Below are positions 41,717 through 51,219 of a DNA stretch of 64,000 nucleotides, piece by piece. Source of the stretch: VRUE01 sp963699225 (GTDB lineage Bacteria > Actinomycetota > Thermoleophilia > Solirubrobacterales > 70-9); NCBI GenBank assembly GCA_963699225.1, contig OY969423.1:2294001-2358000 (forward strand), read 5' to 3'. Each line of letters starts with the position of its first letter. Position 1 is the first letter of the stretch. The position numbers and the translations under genes were made by a program. The notes under the pieces are model-generated. The model was not told the DNA's origin and did not search any database. It saw nothing but the letters and a program-made list of their open reading frames with translations.

Positions 41717-42727
41717 ATGAGCCGGATGGCTGAGGAGCGCAAACGCCCCGAGGCGCCGCGCAGCGAGAAGGTCTTGCCGGGGATCTGGCGACTGCGCCTT
41801 GCCCTGCCCTGGCCGGGCGTGCCGCATGGCAATGTCTGGGCGATCGAGGCCGACGGCGGCATCGTCCTCTTCGACACCGGCATCGGCGGCAATGGCCGCA
41901 TGCGCCAGTTCGACCTCGCTCTCGCTGGCGCCGGCTTCGCTCTCGAGGACGTGAAGCTGCTCGTCTGCACCCACTCGCACACAGACCACTACGGACTGGC
42001 GGCGCCGATCGTCGGGGGCGCCGGCTGCGAGCTCTGGATGCACCCCGCCTGGGAGCACGTGCGCCTGCTCGCCGACGACCCGGCTGCGGCGCTCGAGCAG
42101 CGGCTCGAGGTGGCGCGCCAGAGCGGCGTCCCGATCGCCGGGCTCGAACGCTACCGGGAGCGCAGCGACAACAGCGACAATGGCGTCGACGCGATCGTCG
42201 AGCCCGACCGCGACCTGCTGCCCGGGGTCGAGGTGGAGACCGACCTCGGCACCTGGCAGGTCTACGAGACGCCCGGCCATGCGCCCTCGCACGTCGTCCT
42301 GCACCAGCCCGAGCGCAAGCTGATGATCTCCGGCGACCACCTGCTCGGCCGCACTGTGCTCTTCTTCGACCACGGCCACAGTCCCGACCCGATCGGCGAG
42401 TTCCTCGGCAGCCTCGACCGGGTCGAGCCGCTCGAGGTCGACCTCTGCCTGCCCGGCCACGGCCGGCCCTTCCGCGATCCCAAAGCGAAGATCGCCGAGG
42501 CCCGGCGGCAGGTAGCCGAGCTGCTGGAGAAGACCCGCGAAGCGCTCGGTGAGGGGGAGAGGACGGCGTTCGAGGTAGTCGCCGAGATCGTCGGCGCCGA
42601 CAACGTCAACACCCCGGTCAGCGCCTGGGTCCTGCAGATCGTTCTCTCCTGCCTCGATCACATGGTGATCGAGGGCGAAGTTGCCAAGGTCGAGGGGACC
42701 GACCCGCAGAGATGGAGGCTGGGCTGA
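41717..42727 (+). CDS. MBL-fold metallo-hydrolase
   Basis: 336 residues with the metallo-beta-lactamase fold. GIVLFDTGIGG is the first strand, LLVCTHSHTDHYGLAAP is the HxHxDH metal site, VYETPGHAPSHVVL provides the third His, ISGDHLL the bridging Asp, and CLPGHGRPFRD a further His. A C-terminal winged helix of about 70 residues follows, as in LACTB2-like hydrolases. Substrate unknown; the next gene begins 35 bases later. Two ATG codons (41717 and 41726) are possible starts. Confidence 0.88.
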   Translation: MSRMAEERKRPEAPRSEKVLPGIWRLRLALPWPGVPHGNVWAIEADGGIVLFDTGIGGNGRMRQFDLALAGAGFALEDVKLLVCTHSHTDHYGLAAPIVGGAGCELWMHPAWEHVRLLADDPAAALEQRLEVARQSGVPIAGLERYRERSDNSDNGVDAIVEPDRDLLPGVEVETDLGTWQVYETPGHAPSHVVLHQPERKLMISGDHLLGRTVLFFDHGHSPDPIGEFLGSLDRVEPLEVDLCLPGHGRPFRDPKAKIAEARRQVAELLEKTREALGEGERTAFEVVAEIVGADNVNTPVSAWVLQIVLSCLDHMVIEGEVAKVEGTDPQRWRLG

Positions 42728-42761
42728 GGGCCACCCGGCCCTCCCGATAGCCTTCGCCGCC

Positions 42762-43205
42762 GTGGCCAGCTTCACTTTCAGCCGGGAGATCGCCGCCCCG
42801 CCGGAGACGGTGTTCGCGGTGCTCACTGACCATCGCGGCTACGCCAAGCTGACTCCGCTGCGCAAGTCCGAGCTGGAGCGCGAGGGCGAGCCCGCTCCCA
42901 ATGGGCTCGGCGCGATCCGCAAGCTGACCGCGGTCGGGCCGCCGCTGCGTGAGGAAGTCATCGCCTACGAGCCCGTCGAGCGCTTCTCCTACAAGCTGCT
43001 TTCCGGCCTGCCGGTGCGCGATCACGTCGGCACCGTTGAGCTGACCGCCGCCGGCTCCGGCACCGGGATGGTCTACGCCGTGCGCACCCATCCGACGGTG
43101 CCCGTGGTCGGGCCGGTCATCGTCGCCGTGGTCAAGCAGGCGGTCAAGGGTCTGGTCGACGGCGTCGTCAAGGAGTCCGAGCGACGCGCCGCGGCGGGGG
43201 GTTGA
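42762..43205 (+). CDS. SRPBCC (START-like) family protein
   Basis: 147 residues from GTG at 42762. FTFSREIAAPPETVFAVLTDHRGYAKLTP is the standard opening of a polyketide-cyclase/START-like pocket protein, and the three C-terminal helix turns (VVAVVKQAVKGLVDGVVKESE) complete the helix-grip fold. Such proteins bind hydrophobic ligands and occasionally act as cyclases or dehydratases. It overlaps the downstream propeller gene start by four bases. Confidence 0.82.
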   Translation: MASFTFSREIAAPPETVFAVLTDHRGYAKLTPLRKSELEREGEPAPNGLGAIRKLTAVGPPLREEVIAYEPVERFSYKLLSGLPVRDHVGTVELTAAGSGTGMVYAVRTHPTVPVVGPVIVAVVKQAVKGLVDGVVKESERRAAAGG

Positions 43206-44590
43206 GCGGCAGCGCCAAAACACTCCTCGCCGGTCTGTGGGCGCAGGCGGAGCACCTCTGGAAGCAGCACCGGCGTCTCGCGGTTGGCCTGATCGTTGGC
43301 GGCTTGATCATCGTCTTCGGCGCCGGCGTGCTCGCCTACCAGCTGCTCAAGCGGCCCGCCGACGTACACAACGAAAGCGCTACCTTCGTGCCGCAGAAGC
43401 CGGCCAAGCCGGAGCCGAAGGCAAAGACCGTCAACTGGCCGATGTACGGGCTCAACCCGGCGCGCACCCGCTACCTGCCGGCGACGGGGATCAAGCCCCC
43501 ATTCCGCAAGCTCTGGCGCTATACCGAGCGGCCGCTGCTCGAGTTCCCGCCGATCTACGTCGCCGGCAAGCTCTACTTCGTCAACAACAACGGCACCGCC
43601 TACGCGCTCGATGCCGACAGCGGCAAGGTGCTCTGGGAACGCAGCCTCGGTCGCCTCAACGCCTCCTCGCCGGCCTACTCCAGGCACCGCCTCTACATCG
43701 TCAACCTCGTCCCCGGCCACATCGTCAAGCTCGACGCCAAGACCGGCAAGGTGATCTGGAAGCACTCGCTGCCGGGCCGGGCCGAGTCTTCGCCGGTGGT
43801 GATCGGCCGCACCGTTTACTTCGGCTGCGAGGACGGCAACCTCTACGCGCTCAGCACGATCAGCGGCAACGTGCGCTGGGCGACCCAGCTCGGCGGCCCG
43901 GTCAAGTCCGCCCCCGCCTACTACGGCGGCACCCTCTACGTCGGCGACTACGGCGGCTACATGAACGCGGTCGACGCCAGGACCGGGAAGCTGAAGTGGC
44001 AGACCTCCTCGCTGGGCCAGGGCTTCGGCACCTCCGGCCAGTTCTACTCGACCCCGGCCGTTGCCTTCGGCCGGGTCTACGCCGGCAACAACGACGACCG
44101 CGTCTATAGCTTCGACCTCAAGGACGGGACGCTGGCCTGGAGCTACTCGACCGGCGGCTACGCCTACTCGGGCCCGACCGTCTCGACCACCCGCCACAGC
44201 CCGCCGACCGTCTACATCGGTTCCTTCGACGGCAATATCTACGCGCTCGACGCCAAGGACGGCAGCTTGCGTTGGAGCCGCTCGGCCGGGGGGCAGGTAG
44301 TGGGCTCGCTTTCGGCGATCGGCGACATCGTCTACGTCGCCGAGTTCACCAATAACACGACCAGCGGCTTCATGATGAAGAGCGGCCGCAAGGTCTTCAG
44401 CTACCCGCGCGGCACCTACTCACCGGTGATCTCCGACGGCCGCCGCATCTACCTAACCGGCTACTCGAGCATCACCGCCCTGCAGCCCTACAAGTACAAA
44501 GCGGCGGTCGGGCCGGGCGTCGCCGCGCCGCAGGCACAAGACCGGCCGGCGCCGGCAAAAGGCAAGAAGGGCTCTGCCCGCGCGAAGTAG
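43202..44590 (+). CDS. Membrane-anchored PQQ-type beta-propeller protein
   Basis: 462 residues, TTG start overlapping the previous stop. One transmembrane helix (residues 25-45) follows a short basic cytoplasmic end, and a linker rich in Lys/Pro/Glu leads to seven or eight blades with the PQQ/BamB pattern (NGTAYALDADSGKVLWE, HIVKLDAKTGKVIWKHS, GNIYALDAKDGSLRWS). The C-terminus is Ala/Lys/Pro-rich. Because dehydrogenase catalytic residues are not apparent, it is probably a protein- or polymer-binding propeller on the outer face of the membrane. Confidence 0.82.
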   Translation: MSGSAKTLLAGLWAQAEHLWKQHRRLAVGLIVGGLIIVFGAGVLAYQLLKRPADVHNESATFVPQKPAKPEPKAKTVNWPMYGLNPARTRYLPATGIKPPFRKLWRYTERPLLEFPPIYVAGKLYFVNNNGTAYALDADSGKVLWERSLGRLNASSPAYSRHRLYIVNLVPGHIVKLDAKTGKVIWKHSLPGRAESSPVVIGRTVYFGCEDGNLYALSTISGNVRWATQLGGPVKSAPAYYGGTLYVGDYGGYMNAVDARTGKLKWQTSSLGQGFGTSGQFYSTPAVAFGRVYAGNNDDRVYSFDLKDGTLAWSYSTGGYAYSGPTVSTTRHSPPTVYIGSFDGNIYALDAKDGSLRWSRSAGGQVVGSLSAIGDIVYVAEFTNNTTSGFMMKSGRKVFSYPRGTYSPVISDGRRIYLTGYSSITALQPYKYKAAVGPGVAAPQAQDRPAPAKGKKGSARAK

Positions 44591-44604
44591 CGGACGTGCA
44601 CCAT

Positions 44605-44620
44605 TACACGTTTTGATGTA
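44605..44620 (+). promoter_or_regulatory. TACAC-N8-GTA element before the second P450 gene
   Basis: It lies 13 bases upstream of the P450 start. Its spacing and first half match the element at 13883-13898 in front of the paralogous P450 gene. Confidence 0.3.
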
Positions 44621-44633
44621 GCAATAGAGGGGC

Positions 44634-46073
44634 ATGCGACTGCAAGCGCCACCCCTGCCCGAGCTGCCTACTGACGAGGACCGCGCCGGGCTGGTCCGCA
44701 GCGCCCCGCCCTCGCCGGCGGGGCCGATCGAGCAAGCCGAGCTTGCGGCCCTGCCGCGGCCGCCGGCGATCGGCCTGCCGGCGGCGATGCAGGTGCTCTG
44801 GTTCAACCTGCGCCAGACCGGCTTCGTCTTCAACTACCGGCGCAAGTTCGGTGACGTCTGGACCGCGCACGGCTACGTCCGCGGGGCGCCGGCGATCACC
44901 TGCCACCCCGACCACGTGCGCTCGCTCTTCACCGCCAAGCCCACCCTGGCGCCGACCCTTGCCACCGAGTCGCCACTGCGTCCCGTGCTTGGCCCGGCAT
45001 CGGTGCTGACCGCCAACGAACCCAGCCACATGCGTCAGCGCAAGCTGCTCTTGCCGCCCTTCCACGGCGAGGCGATCGCTCGCTACGAGCAGCTGATCGC
45101 CGACGCCGCCGAGCGTGAGATTGCCAGGTGGCCGAGCGGGCAACCCTTCTCGCTGGCGCCGCGTATGCAGGCGATCACGCTCGACGTGATCATGGGCGGG
45201 ATCTTCGGGATCGAGGGCAGGCCGCGCTCGGGCACGCTCGAGCACGGCCTGCGCTTCGCGATCCGCAGGCTGCTCTGGGGCTCGACCCTGCCGCTGGCCT
45301 GGGTGGCCGAAATGCTCAACCTCGGCCGCGACGAACCGGTCGGCCTGACCCGGCTCGGCCTCCTCGTTCCCGACCGCTTCGTCTACGCGATCATCGCCAA
45401 GCGCCGCAAGGCGACCGACCTCGACCAGCGCAATGACATCCTCTCGCTGCTGCTCTCCGCCCGCTACGAGGACGGCGAGCGGATGAGCGACTCCGAGCTG
45501 CGCGATGAGCTGATGACGCTGGTCCTGGCCGGCCACGAGACGACCGCCAACCAGCTGGCCTGGGTCTGGGAGCGGCTGCTTCGCTCACCCGGCCCGCACG
45601 AGAGCCTTCGCGAGGCGGTGCGTTCGGGCAACGAGGAGGAGGCTGCCCGGCAGGTCGAGGCGACGATCATCGAGACGATGCGCTCCCGCCCAGTGATCCC
45701 GATGACGGGCCGGCGCGTGGCCGTCCCCTGGCAGCTGGGGTCCTACGCGATCCCGGCCGACACCGCGGTGGCGATCAGCATCCTGCTCGTCCACCACCGC
45801 GAGGACGTCTATCCCGATCCGTTCTCCTTCCGGCCGGAGCGCTGGCTGGACCGCAAGCCCGGCACCTACGAGTGGCTGCCCTTCGGCGGTGGCACCCGGC
45901 GCTGCCTCGGCGCGGCGCTGGCGATGGCCGAGCAACGCGTCGTCCTGCGCACGATGGCCGCCCGCCTCGATCTCGAGGCCGACGAAGCCAAGCCGGAGCG
46001 GCCGCGGCACCGCAACGTGACGATGATCCCGGCTCGCGGCGGCCGGGTCGTGCTGCGCTCGCGCCGGCCCTGA
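44634..46073 (+). CDS. Cytochrome P450 (paralogue of the 12.4-kb P450)
   Basis: 479 residues. I-helix AGHETTAN at 299-306, K-helix ETMR at 347-350, PERW at 401-404 and haem loop PFGGGTRRCLG with Cys424 are all present. Long blocks match the P450 at 12444-13871, for example RQRKLLLPPFHGEAI and PRMQAITLDVIMGGIFGIEG, with the same spacing, so these are duplicated genes. Substrate and redox partners are unknown. It is preceded by the propeller gene with a 43-base gap and convergent with the glycosidase gene. Confidence 0.93.
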   Translation: MRLQAPPLPELPTDEDRAGLVRSAPPSPAGPIEQAELAALPRPPAIGLPAAMQVLWFNLRQTGFVFNYRRKFGDVWTAHGYVRGAPAITCHPDHVRSLFTAKPTLAPTLATESPLRPVLGPASVLTANEPSHMRQRKLLLPPFHGEAIARYEQLIADAAEREIARWPSGQPFSLAPRMQAITLDVIMGGIFGIEGRPRSGTLEHGLRFAIRRLLWGSTLPLAWVAEMLNLGRDEPVGLTRLGLLVPDRFVYAIIAKRRKATDLDQRNDILSLLLSARYEDGERMSDSELRDELMTLVLAGHETTANQLAWVWERLLRSPGPHESLREAVRSGNEEEAARQVEATIIETMRSRPVIPMTGRRVAVPWQLGSYAIPADTAVAISILLVHHREDVYPDPFSFRPERWLDRKPGTYEWLPFGGGTRRCLGAALAMAEQRVVLRTMAARLDLEADEAKPERPRHRNVTMIPARGGRVVLRSRRP

Positions 46074-46084
46074 GGCCGCGCTCC

Positions 46085-47158
46085 CTATGGCTTCGGCGCG
46101 ATCCCGCCCGGCGGGGGCGGCGGCGCCAGCGGCGGGTTCGGCGCAAAAGCAGGGAACACCGGGTGGTGCAGGGCGTCGCTGAGGGCGGTCAGGCTGGACG
46201 GGTAGTTCTGGATCCGGTAGGAGCTGGTCGAGCCGAAGTCCTGGTAGTAGATGAGCATCTTGCAGCGCTTGTGGCCGCGCACCCAGCCCATCAGCCGGTC
46301 CATGTAGGCGGGGTCGTCGGCGCCGGTCGAGATGCCGAACTCGGGGATCGCGAAGGGCTTGCTCGAGAAGCGGTTGTAGAGCCCGGTCAGCGCTTTCCAG
46401 TCCTGGGCGTCGGAGTAGAAGTCGGTGCCGACCCAGTCGACGTATTTGTCGCCCGGGTAGAAGTATTTGGGTCGGTTCTGGGGGACCGTGGGCGAGCCGG
46501 CCGGCAGGGTGCTCCAGAGCACCGCGACCGGCGCGCGGGGCAGGCCACCGCCGCCGGCGCGCAGCGGCGGCAGGCCGGTTTCACCCAGCTCGGCGTTGAT
46601 CTTGGCGCGGCTGCCACCGCCGTGGACGATGATGAAGATGCGGCGGAAGGCGAGGCGGTACCAGCGCGGCTTGTGGGCGGCGTCGCGCAGCTTGCCGGCG
46701 CAGTCGTAGGCGGAGTAGACGTTGAGGCAGCGGTTGGGCTCGCCCAGCGGCCTGATGTAGGCGGGCATCCTCTTCTCCCAGAAGAGCCGGTTGAGGCGGA
46801 CCAGGTATTCGTCGCCGTAGCCCTGCGCGATCGAGCGCGGGCTGATCAGCTCGTGCCCATCGCCCGAGTCGGCCGTGGTCAGGTGCAGGACCGGCCTGGC
46901 CCGGGCCGCCTGCCAGCGTTCGATCGAGTCGGGGAATTCGGCGCCCCAGCTGCGGAAGCTCTCGATCAGCGCCGGGTGCTTGTGCAGGTCGGCGGAGAAG
47001 TGGCCGAAGTCGGCCGGGTCGCCGGTGTCACTGACGCCGAAGAAGATCTTCTTGCCCTTGGGCAGCAGCGTGCCGGCCGGCGCCGTGGCGGGCAGAGCAG
47101 CGCAGAGGGCGGCGAGGAGCGCCAGCGCGAGGAGGCGTTTCGAGATGCGGCGATTCAT
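46085..47158 (-). CDS. Secreted glycoside hydrolase, GH26-like
   Basis: 357 residues from ATG 47158, where a signal peptide (RLLALALLAALCAALPATAPAG) begins; an in-frame start 15 codons earlier gives a poorer signal. The mature protein is a TIM-barrel with ARPVLHLTTADSGDG, YIRPLGEPN with a candidate acid/base Glu near residue 137, VDWVGTDFYSD, and FAIPEFGIST with a candidate nucleophile Glu, the arrangement of mannanase-type GH26 and related families. The C-terminus is Pro-rich. Substrate is uncertain. Confidence 0.7.
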   Translation of the reverse strand: MNRRISKRLLALALLAALCAALPATAPAGTLLPKGKKIFFGVSDTGDPADFGHFSADLHKHPALIESFRSWGAEFPDSIERWQAARARPVLHLTTADSGDGHELISPRSIAQGYGDEYLVRLNRLFWEKRMPAYIRPLGEPNRCLNVYSAYDCAGKLRDAAHKPRWYRLAFRRIFIIVHGGGSRAKINAELGETGLPPLRAGGGGLPRAPVAVLWSTLPAGSPTVPQNRPKYFYPGDKYVDWVGTDFYSDAQDWKALTGLYNRFSSKPFAIPEFGISTGADDPAYMDRLMGWVRGHKRCKMLIYYQDFGSTSSYRIQNYPSSLTALSDALHHPVFPAFAPNPPLAPPPPPGGIAPKP

Positions 47159-47228
47159 CGAGGAAGACTGCGATCCGGGTTGGCCAACACCTTGCGCCAA
47201 CACTGCCGCCGGCGTCGGGTTGCCCTCG

Positions 47229-48749
47229 CTACTGGGCGACGAGTTGCAGCACTTCGTCGGCGTACTTGGCGACGAAGCTCGGTCCCACGCCGCTGATCTC
47301 GGCCAGGCCGGCCTCGTCGGAGGGACGGGAGGCAGCGATCGCCGCCAGCGTCTTGTTGTGGGCGACGGTGTAGGCGGGCTTGCCGGCGGCGGCCTTCAGC
47401 CGCCAGGCCTTCAGCTCCTCGAAGAGCGGCGCGTCGGCTTCGGCCAGCTCGGCTGGCGGCGCCTTCGGCTTGGCCGTGCGGCGGACCACGATCGTCTCGG
47501 GGTCGGGCAGCCAGCCGGCATCGTCGCAGACGTCGCAGCAGCGGCCGAGCGGCCGGCCCGCCTCGTGATCGCCGAAGTGGTCGAGGATGCTGCGTCGCCG
47601 GCAGCGATCGTCGTAGATGAAGGACTTGATCGTGCGGTAATCGCGCCAGCCACGCTCGCGGGCGATCGTCAGCTCGGGGTCGCGCTGCTCGATGAAGCGC
47701 ACAAGGCGGCCGAGGTCGGCCTTCATCGCCAGCAGCACCGCCTTTGCCGGCAGCCCGTCGCGGCCGCCGCGCCCGGCCTCCTGGTAGTAGGCCTCGAGGC
47801 TGGTCGGGATCGCCATGTGCCAGACCGAGCGCACGTCGGCCTTGTCAACGCCCATGCCGAAGGCGTTGGTGGCGACGATCACTTCGGCGTCGCCTTCCAT
47901 GAAGCGGCGCTGGGTCGTGGTGCGGTCATCGGACTCCATGCCGGCGTGGTAGGCGAGCGCCCGCAGGCCCGACTCGCGCAGCGCCTGGGCGACCTCGTCG
48001 GTGTCGCGGCGGGTGCCGCAGTAGACGATTGCCGGCCGGTTGGCGGGGTCGGCCAGGCCGCCTTCGAGCAGGGCCAGCCGCCTCGCCTTCGAACCCTTGC
48101 CCTCCAGGCGCACGACGTCGAAGGAGAGGTTGGGCCGGTCGAAGCCGGAGCGCACCTGCAGCGGCTGCTTGAGGCCGAAGCGCGAGACGATCTCGGCCGC
48201 CACGGCCTTGGTCGCCGTCGCCGTGCAGGCCATCACCGGCGGCCGCCCGAGCCGTTCGGCGATCTCCGGCAGGCGCAGGTAGTCGGGGCGGAAGTCATGC
48301 CCCCATTCGGAGACGCAGTGGGCCTCGTCGACCGCGAGCAGATCGATCCGCCGCTGCGCCAGGGCGTCGAGGAAGATCGGCGAGGCGAAGCGCTCCGGCG
48401 AGCAGTAGACGATCCGGGCGGTGCCATCTCGCACCTGGTCGAGGGCGTTGCGGACGCCCTCGGGGGTCATCGCCGAGGAGATCATCGCCACCGGGTGCCC
48501 GGCTGCGGTCAGCCGTCGCCACTGGTCCTGCATCAGCGCGATCAGCGGGCTGACGACGATCGTCAGGTCCTCGCTCGCCAGGCCTGGCAGCTGATAGCAG
48601 AGGCTCTTGCCACCGCCGGTCGGCATCACGATCAGCGAGTCGCGACCCTCGAGGCCGGCCTCGACCGCCTCCCGCTGCCCGGGCCGCCAGCTCTCGAAGC
48701 CAAGCGCTCCGAGCAGCTGGTCGGCCCTGTTGCCTGTGGCGACGGTCAT
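47229..48749 (-). CDS. recQ: ATP-dependent DNA helicase RecQ
   Basis: 506 residues. RecA-like lobe 1 has PTGGGKSLCYQLP (Walker A) and DLLAVDEAHCVSEWGHDFRPDYLRL (Walker B plus aromatic-rich loop); lobe 2 has AYHAGM and QEAGRGGRDG. The zinc site CRRRSILDHFGD...CCDVC near residues 375-400 and an HRDC domain at the C-terminus (ELKAWRLKAAAGKPAY) are present, while the RQC winged helix is very short or absent, so it is smaller than E. coli RecQ. It follows efeO by 19 bases on the same strand. Confidence 0.93.
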   Translation of the reverse strand: MTVATGNRADQLLGALGFESWRPGQREAVEAGLEGRDSLIVMPTGGGKSLCYQLPGLASEDLTIVVSPLIALMQDQWRRLTAAGHPVAMISSAMTPEGVRNALDQVRDGTARIVYCSPERFASPIFLDALAQRRIDLLAVDEAHCVSEWGHDFRPDYLRLPEIAERLGRPPVMACTATATKAVAAEIVSRFGLKQPLQVRSGFDRPNLSFDVVRLEGKGSKARRLALLEGGLADPANRPAIVYCGTRRDTDEVAQALRESGLRALAYHAGMESDDRTTTQRRFMEGDAEVIVATNAFGMGVDKADVRSVWHMAIPTSLEAYYQEAGRGGRDGLPAKAVLLAMKADLGRLVRFIEQRDPELTIARERGWRDYRTIKSFIYDDRCRRRSILDHFGDHEAGRPLGRCCDVCDDAGWLPDPETIVVRRTAKPKAPPAELAEADAPLFEELKAWRLKAAAGKPAYTVAHNKTLAAIAASRPSDEAGLAEISGVGPSFVAKYADEVLQLVAQ

Positions 48750-48768
48750 GCAGACCAGGCTATGGGTC

Positions 48769-49887
48769 TCAGCCGACGATCTGGGCGGGAACCTGTGACA
48801 ACTCTTCGGCGAGAGCGTCGATTTCCTGTGCCAACTTGCGCGTGTCCGCCTTGGTCAGTTCCGTGTAGGAGACGAAGCCGTCGCCGCGCCGGTAGGGCTT
48901 CAGCGAGGCGTAGACGTCTTCGAAGCTCGCTTCGATTTCCTTTGCCAGCTTCGGATCCTTCTTGCTGAGCAGTGGCTCGACCGCTTCGAAGGCTGCCTCG
49001 GCGCCTTCGACGTTGGCCTCGAAATCAACCAGGTCGATGTGCGAGTAGCGCTCCTCCTCGCCGGTGATCTTCGAGGCCGAGACCTCGCCGAGCAGCTCGT
49101 TGGCGCCGTTGGCGATCTGCACCGCCTGCAGTTCGACGTGCTTGACCTTCTGCTCGAGTTCTTCGACGTCGGCGAGCAGCTGTGCGGCGACTGGGCCCAT
49201 GCCCTTGGCGGTGCCTTCTTCCCAGAGCGCCTTCTCGATCCGGTGGAAGCCGCCGAATTCGCTGGCGGGCACGTCGTTTTCACGCGCGTCGATGCGCGGG
49301 TCGAGGTCGCCGAAGGACTCGGCTACCGGCTCGATCCGCTCGTAGGGGATGCGCGCCGCGGCGTAGAGCGACTTGGCCTTCTCCACTTCGCCGGCTTCGA
49401 CCGCGGCGACGAAGGGGGCGGTCGCGGCGAGGAGCTCGGTCGTGTTCTTCTCGAGGTAGGTGCGGTAGTCGGCGACCGCCGCTTCGGTTTCGGGGTTGGT
49501 CTGCGCCTGCGCCCCGCCGGTCACGGTGAGCGTGCCGTCTTCTTCCTCACCGCCATTGCAGCGCAGCGTGTATTCGCCCTTCTCCAGGGTCAGCGAGAAG
49601 TTGCCGGAGAGGCCGTCGGAGAGGTTCTCGACCTCGCCCAGGATCGTTTCGCCGTCGAGCACCTCGAGCTCGGTGACGCTGGAGGAGCCGGCGTTTTCCA
49701 CCTCGAAGCTGATCGGGCCCGCCGGAGCCTCCGCGTTGTGCGGGTCACAGCCGGCGTCGGTCAGCTTGAAGGACATCTTCTTGGCGCCGGCGGGGGCGTC
49801 GTCGCTGGAACCGCAGCCGGCGGCGAGCAGCGCGACCAGGCCGACGGCCAGAGCGGCCAGCGAGAGGCGGACGGGAAATCGATTCAT
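48769..49887 (-). CDS. efeO: EfeO, iron uptake lipoprotein (cupredoxin plus M75 domain)
   Basis: 372 residues starting at ATG 49887. The lipobox LLAAGCGSS makes it a lipoprotein. Residues 30-125 form a cupredoxin-like domain (CDPHNAEAPAGPISFEVENAG), and the rest is the M75/imelysin domain with GGFHRIEKALW supplying the HxxE metal motif. With EfeU and EfeB it imports ferrous/ferric iron across the cell membrane. An iron box just upstream (49925-49940) gives it its own control point. Confidence 0.92.
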   Translation of the reverse strand: MNRFPVRLSLAALAVGLVALLAAGCGSSDDAPAGAKKMSFKLTDAGCDPHNAEAPAGPISFEVENAGSSSVTELEVLDGETILGEVENLSDGLSGNFSLTLEKGEYTLRCNGGEEEDGTLTVTGGAQAQTNPETEAAVADYRTYLEKNTTELLAATAPFVAAVEAGEVEKAKSLYAAARIPYERIEPVAESFGDLDPRIDARENDVPASEFGGFHRIEKALWEEGTAKGMGPVAAQLLADVEELEQKVKHVELQAVQIANGANELLGEVSASKITGEEERYSHIDLVDFEANVEGAEAAFEAVEPLLSKKDPKLAKEIEASFEDVYASLKPYRRGDGFVSYTELTKADTRKLAQEIDALAEELSQVPAQIVG

Positions 49888-49924
49888 CGGTGAGAGGCTC
49901 CTGTTTGGAATTGAACGAGAAAAG

Positions 49925-49940
49925 TTAGGGCACCCTAACA
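49925..49940 (-). promoter_or_regulatory. DtxR/IdeR-like iron box upstream of efeO
   Basis: A perfect 7-bp inverted repeat GTTAGGG-CA-CCCTAAC, matching the TTAGG...CCTAA pattern of DtxR/IdeR operators, located 38 bases before the efeO start. Confidence 0.78.
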
Positions 49941-49967
49941 AAAACCGACACGTTTAGTCGGAATAGG

Positions 49968-51200
49968 TCAGCCGAGCAGCGTTTCGCCGACGTAGCCGCC
50001 CGTGCGGGCGCCGGGCGGAACCGCGAAGAGGGCGCCGCCGACGTGCTTGATGTACTCGTTGAGCGCGTCGTTTAGGCCGAGCCGGCGCTGGATCGGGACG
50101 AACTGGGCGCGCGGGTCACGCTGGAAGCAGATGAAGAAGAGGCCGGCTTCGAGCTCGCCGAGGCTCTCGTCGACGCCGTCGGTGAAGGAGTAGCCGCGGC
50201 GCAGGATTCGCTCGCCGTCGTTGGCCGAGGCGGAGGCGAGGCGGACGTGGGCGTCGACCGGGATTACCGGCTTGCCGCCCTTTTCGGCCTCGAGGTCGAG
50301 CGGGTCGAACTCGTCGCTCTCGCCCAGGGGGGCGCCGCGGTACTTGTCGCGGCCGATCGTCTGCTCCTGGTCTTCCAGGGCCGAGCGGTCCCAGACCTCG
50401 AGCAGCATGCGGATGCGGCGGCTGACCAGGTAGCTGCCACCGCGCATCCAGGCCGGCCCTTCGCTGCCGACCCAGACGTGGCGGTCCATCGCCGCCGTGT
50501 CCTCGGCCTTGATGTTGGCCGTGCCGTCCTTGAAGCCCATCAGGTTGCGCGGGGTCGCCTGGCTGCGGCTGGTGCTGGCGGTGCGGCCGAAGCCGAGCTG
50601 TGACCAGCGCATCACCACGGTGCCGCGGCCGATCCGGGCCAGGTTGCGGATCGCGTGGAAGGCGACCTGAGGGTCGTCGGAGCAGGCCTGCACACAGATG
50701 TCGCCGCCGCTTTCGAGCTCGCTCAGCTCGTCGGCGGGCAGCGGCGGGATCGGCGCCAGCGCGGCGGGACGCGAGCCCTTCAGGCCCAGCTCGCGCCGTT
50801 CGAAGAGGCTCGGCCCGAAGCCGAAGGTCACGGTTAGTCGCGAGGGCAGCAGGCCGACCGTCTCGCCGGTGTCGTCGGGCGGGGCGAGCTCGACCCCGTT
50901 GGCGTCGCCGATCATCTGCCCGGCGGTCATTTCGGCCGCCGCACGCGACCATTCCTGCATCAGTTCGCGCAGCGCCGAGCGGCTCGGGTCGACCAGGTCG
51001 AAGGCGGCGAAGTGGAGGCGGTCCTGGGCCGGTGTGTCGATCCCGGCCTGGTGCTCGCCGTAGAAGGGGACCGAGCCGGTGCCGTCGCTCGCCTGCGCCT
51101 CGTCGCTGCCAACCAGGTATCCGGCCGCGCCGCCGAGGCCGATGCCGGCGGCGCCGACGCCCGCCGAGGCCAGCAGCCGCCGCCGTGTCAGCTCGGTCAT
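49968..51200 (-). CDS. efeB: EfeB, Tat-exported DyP-type haem peroxidase
   Basis: 410 residues from ATG 51200. A twin-arginine signal (TRRRLLASAGVGAAGIGLGG) indicates export in the folded state with haem. The DyP signature GFKDGTANI near residue 245 contributes the catalytic Asp, and RRGYSFTDG and GLFFICFQRDP are conserved C-terminal blocks. In Efe systems it oxidises ferrous iron or extracts iron from haem outside the membrane. It lies between efeU (gap 19 bases) and efeO, an order U-B-O. Confidence 0.92.
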   Translation of the reverse strand: MTELTRRRLLASAGVGAAGIGLGGAAGYLVGSDEAQASDGTGSVPFYGEHQAGIDTPAQDRLHFAAFDLVDPSRSALRELMQEWSRAAAEMTAGQMIGDANGVELAPPDDTGETVGLLPSRLTVTFGFGPSLFERRELGLKGSRPAALAPIPPLPADELSELESGGDICVQACSDDPQVAFHAIRNLARIGRGTVVMRWSQLGFGRTASTSRSQATPRNLMGFKDGTANIKAEDTAAMDRHVWVGSEGPAWMRGGSYLVSRRIRMLLEVWDRSALEDQEQTIGRDKYRGAPLGESDEFDPLDLEAEKGGKPVIPVDAHVRLASASANDGERILRRGYSFTDGVDESLGELEAGLFFICFQRDPRAQFVPIQRRLGLNDALNEYIKHVGGALFAVPPGARTGGYVGETLLG

Positions 51201-51219
51201 CGCCGGGCGGGGTGCGGTC

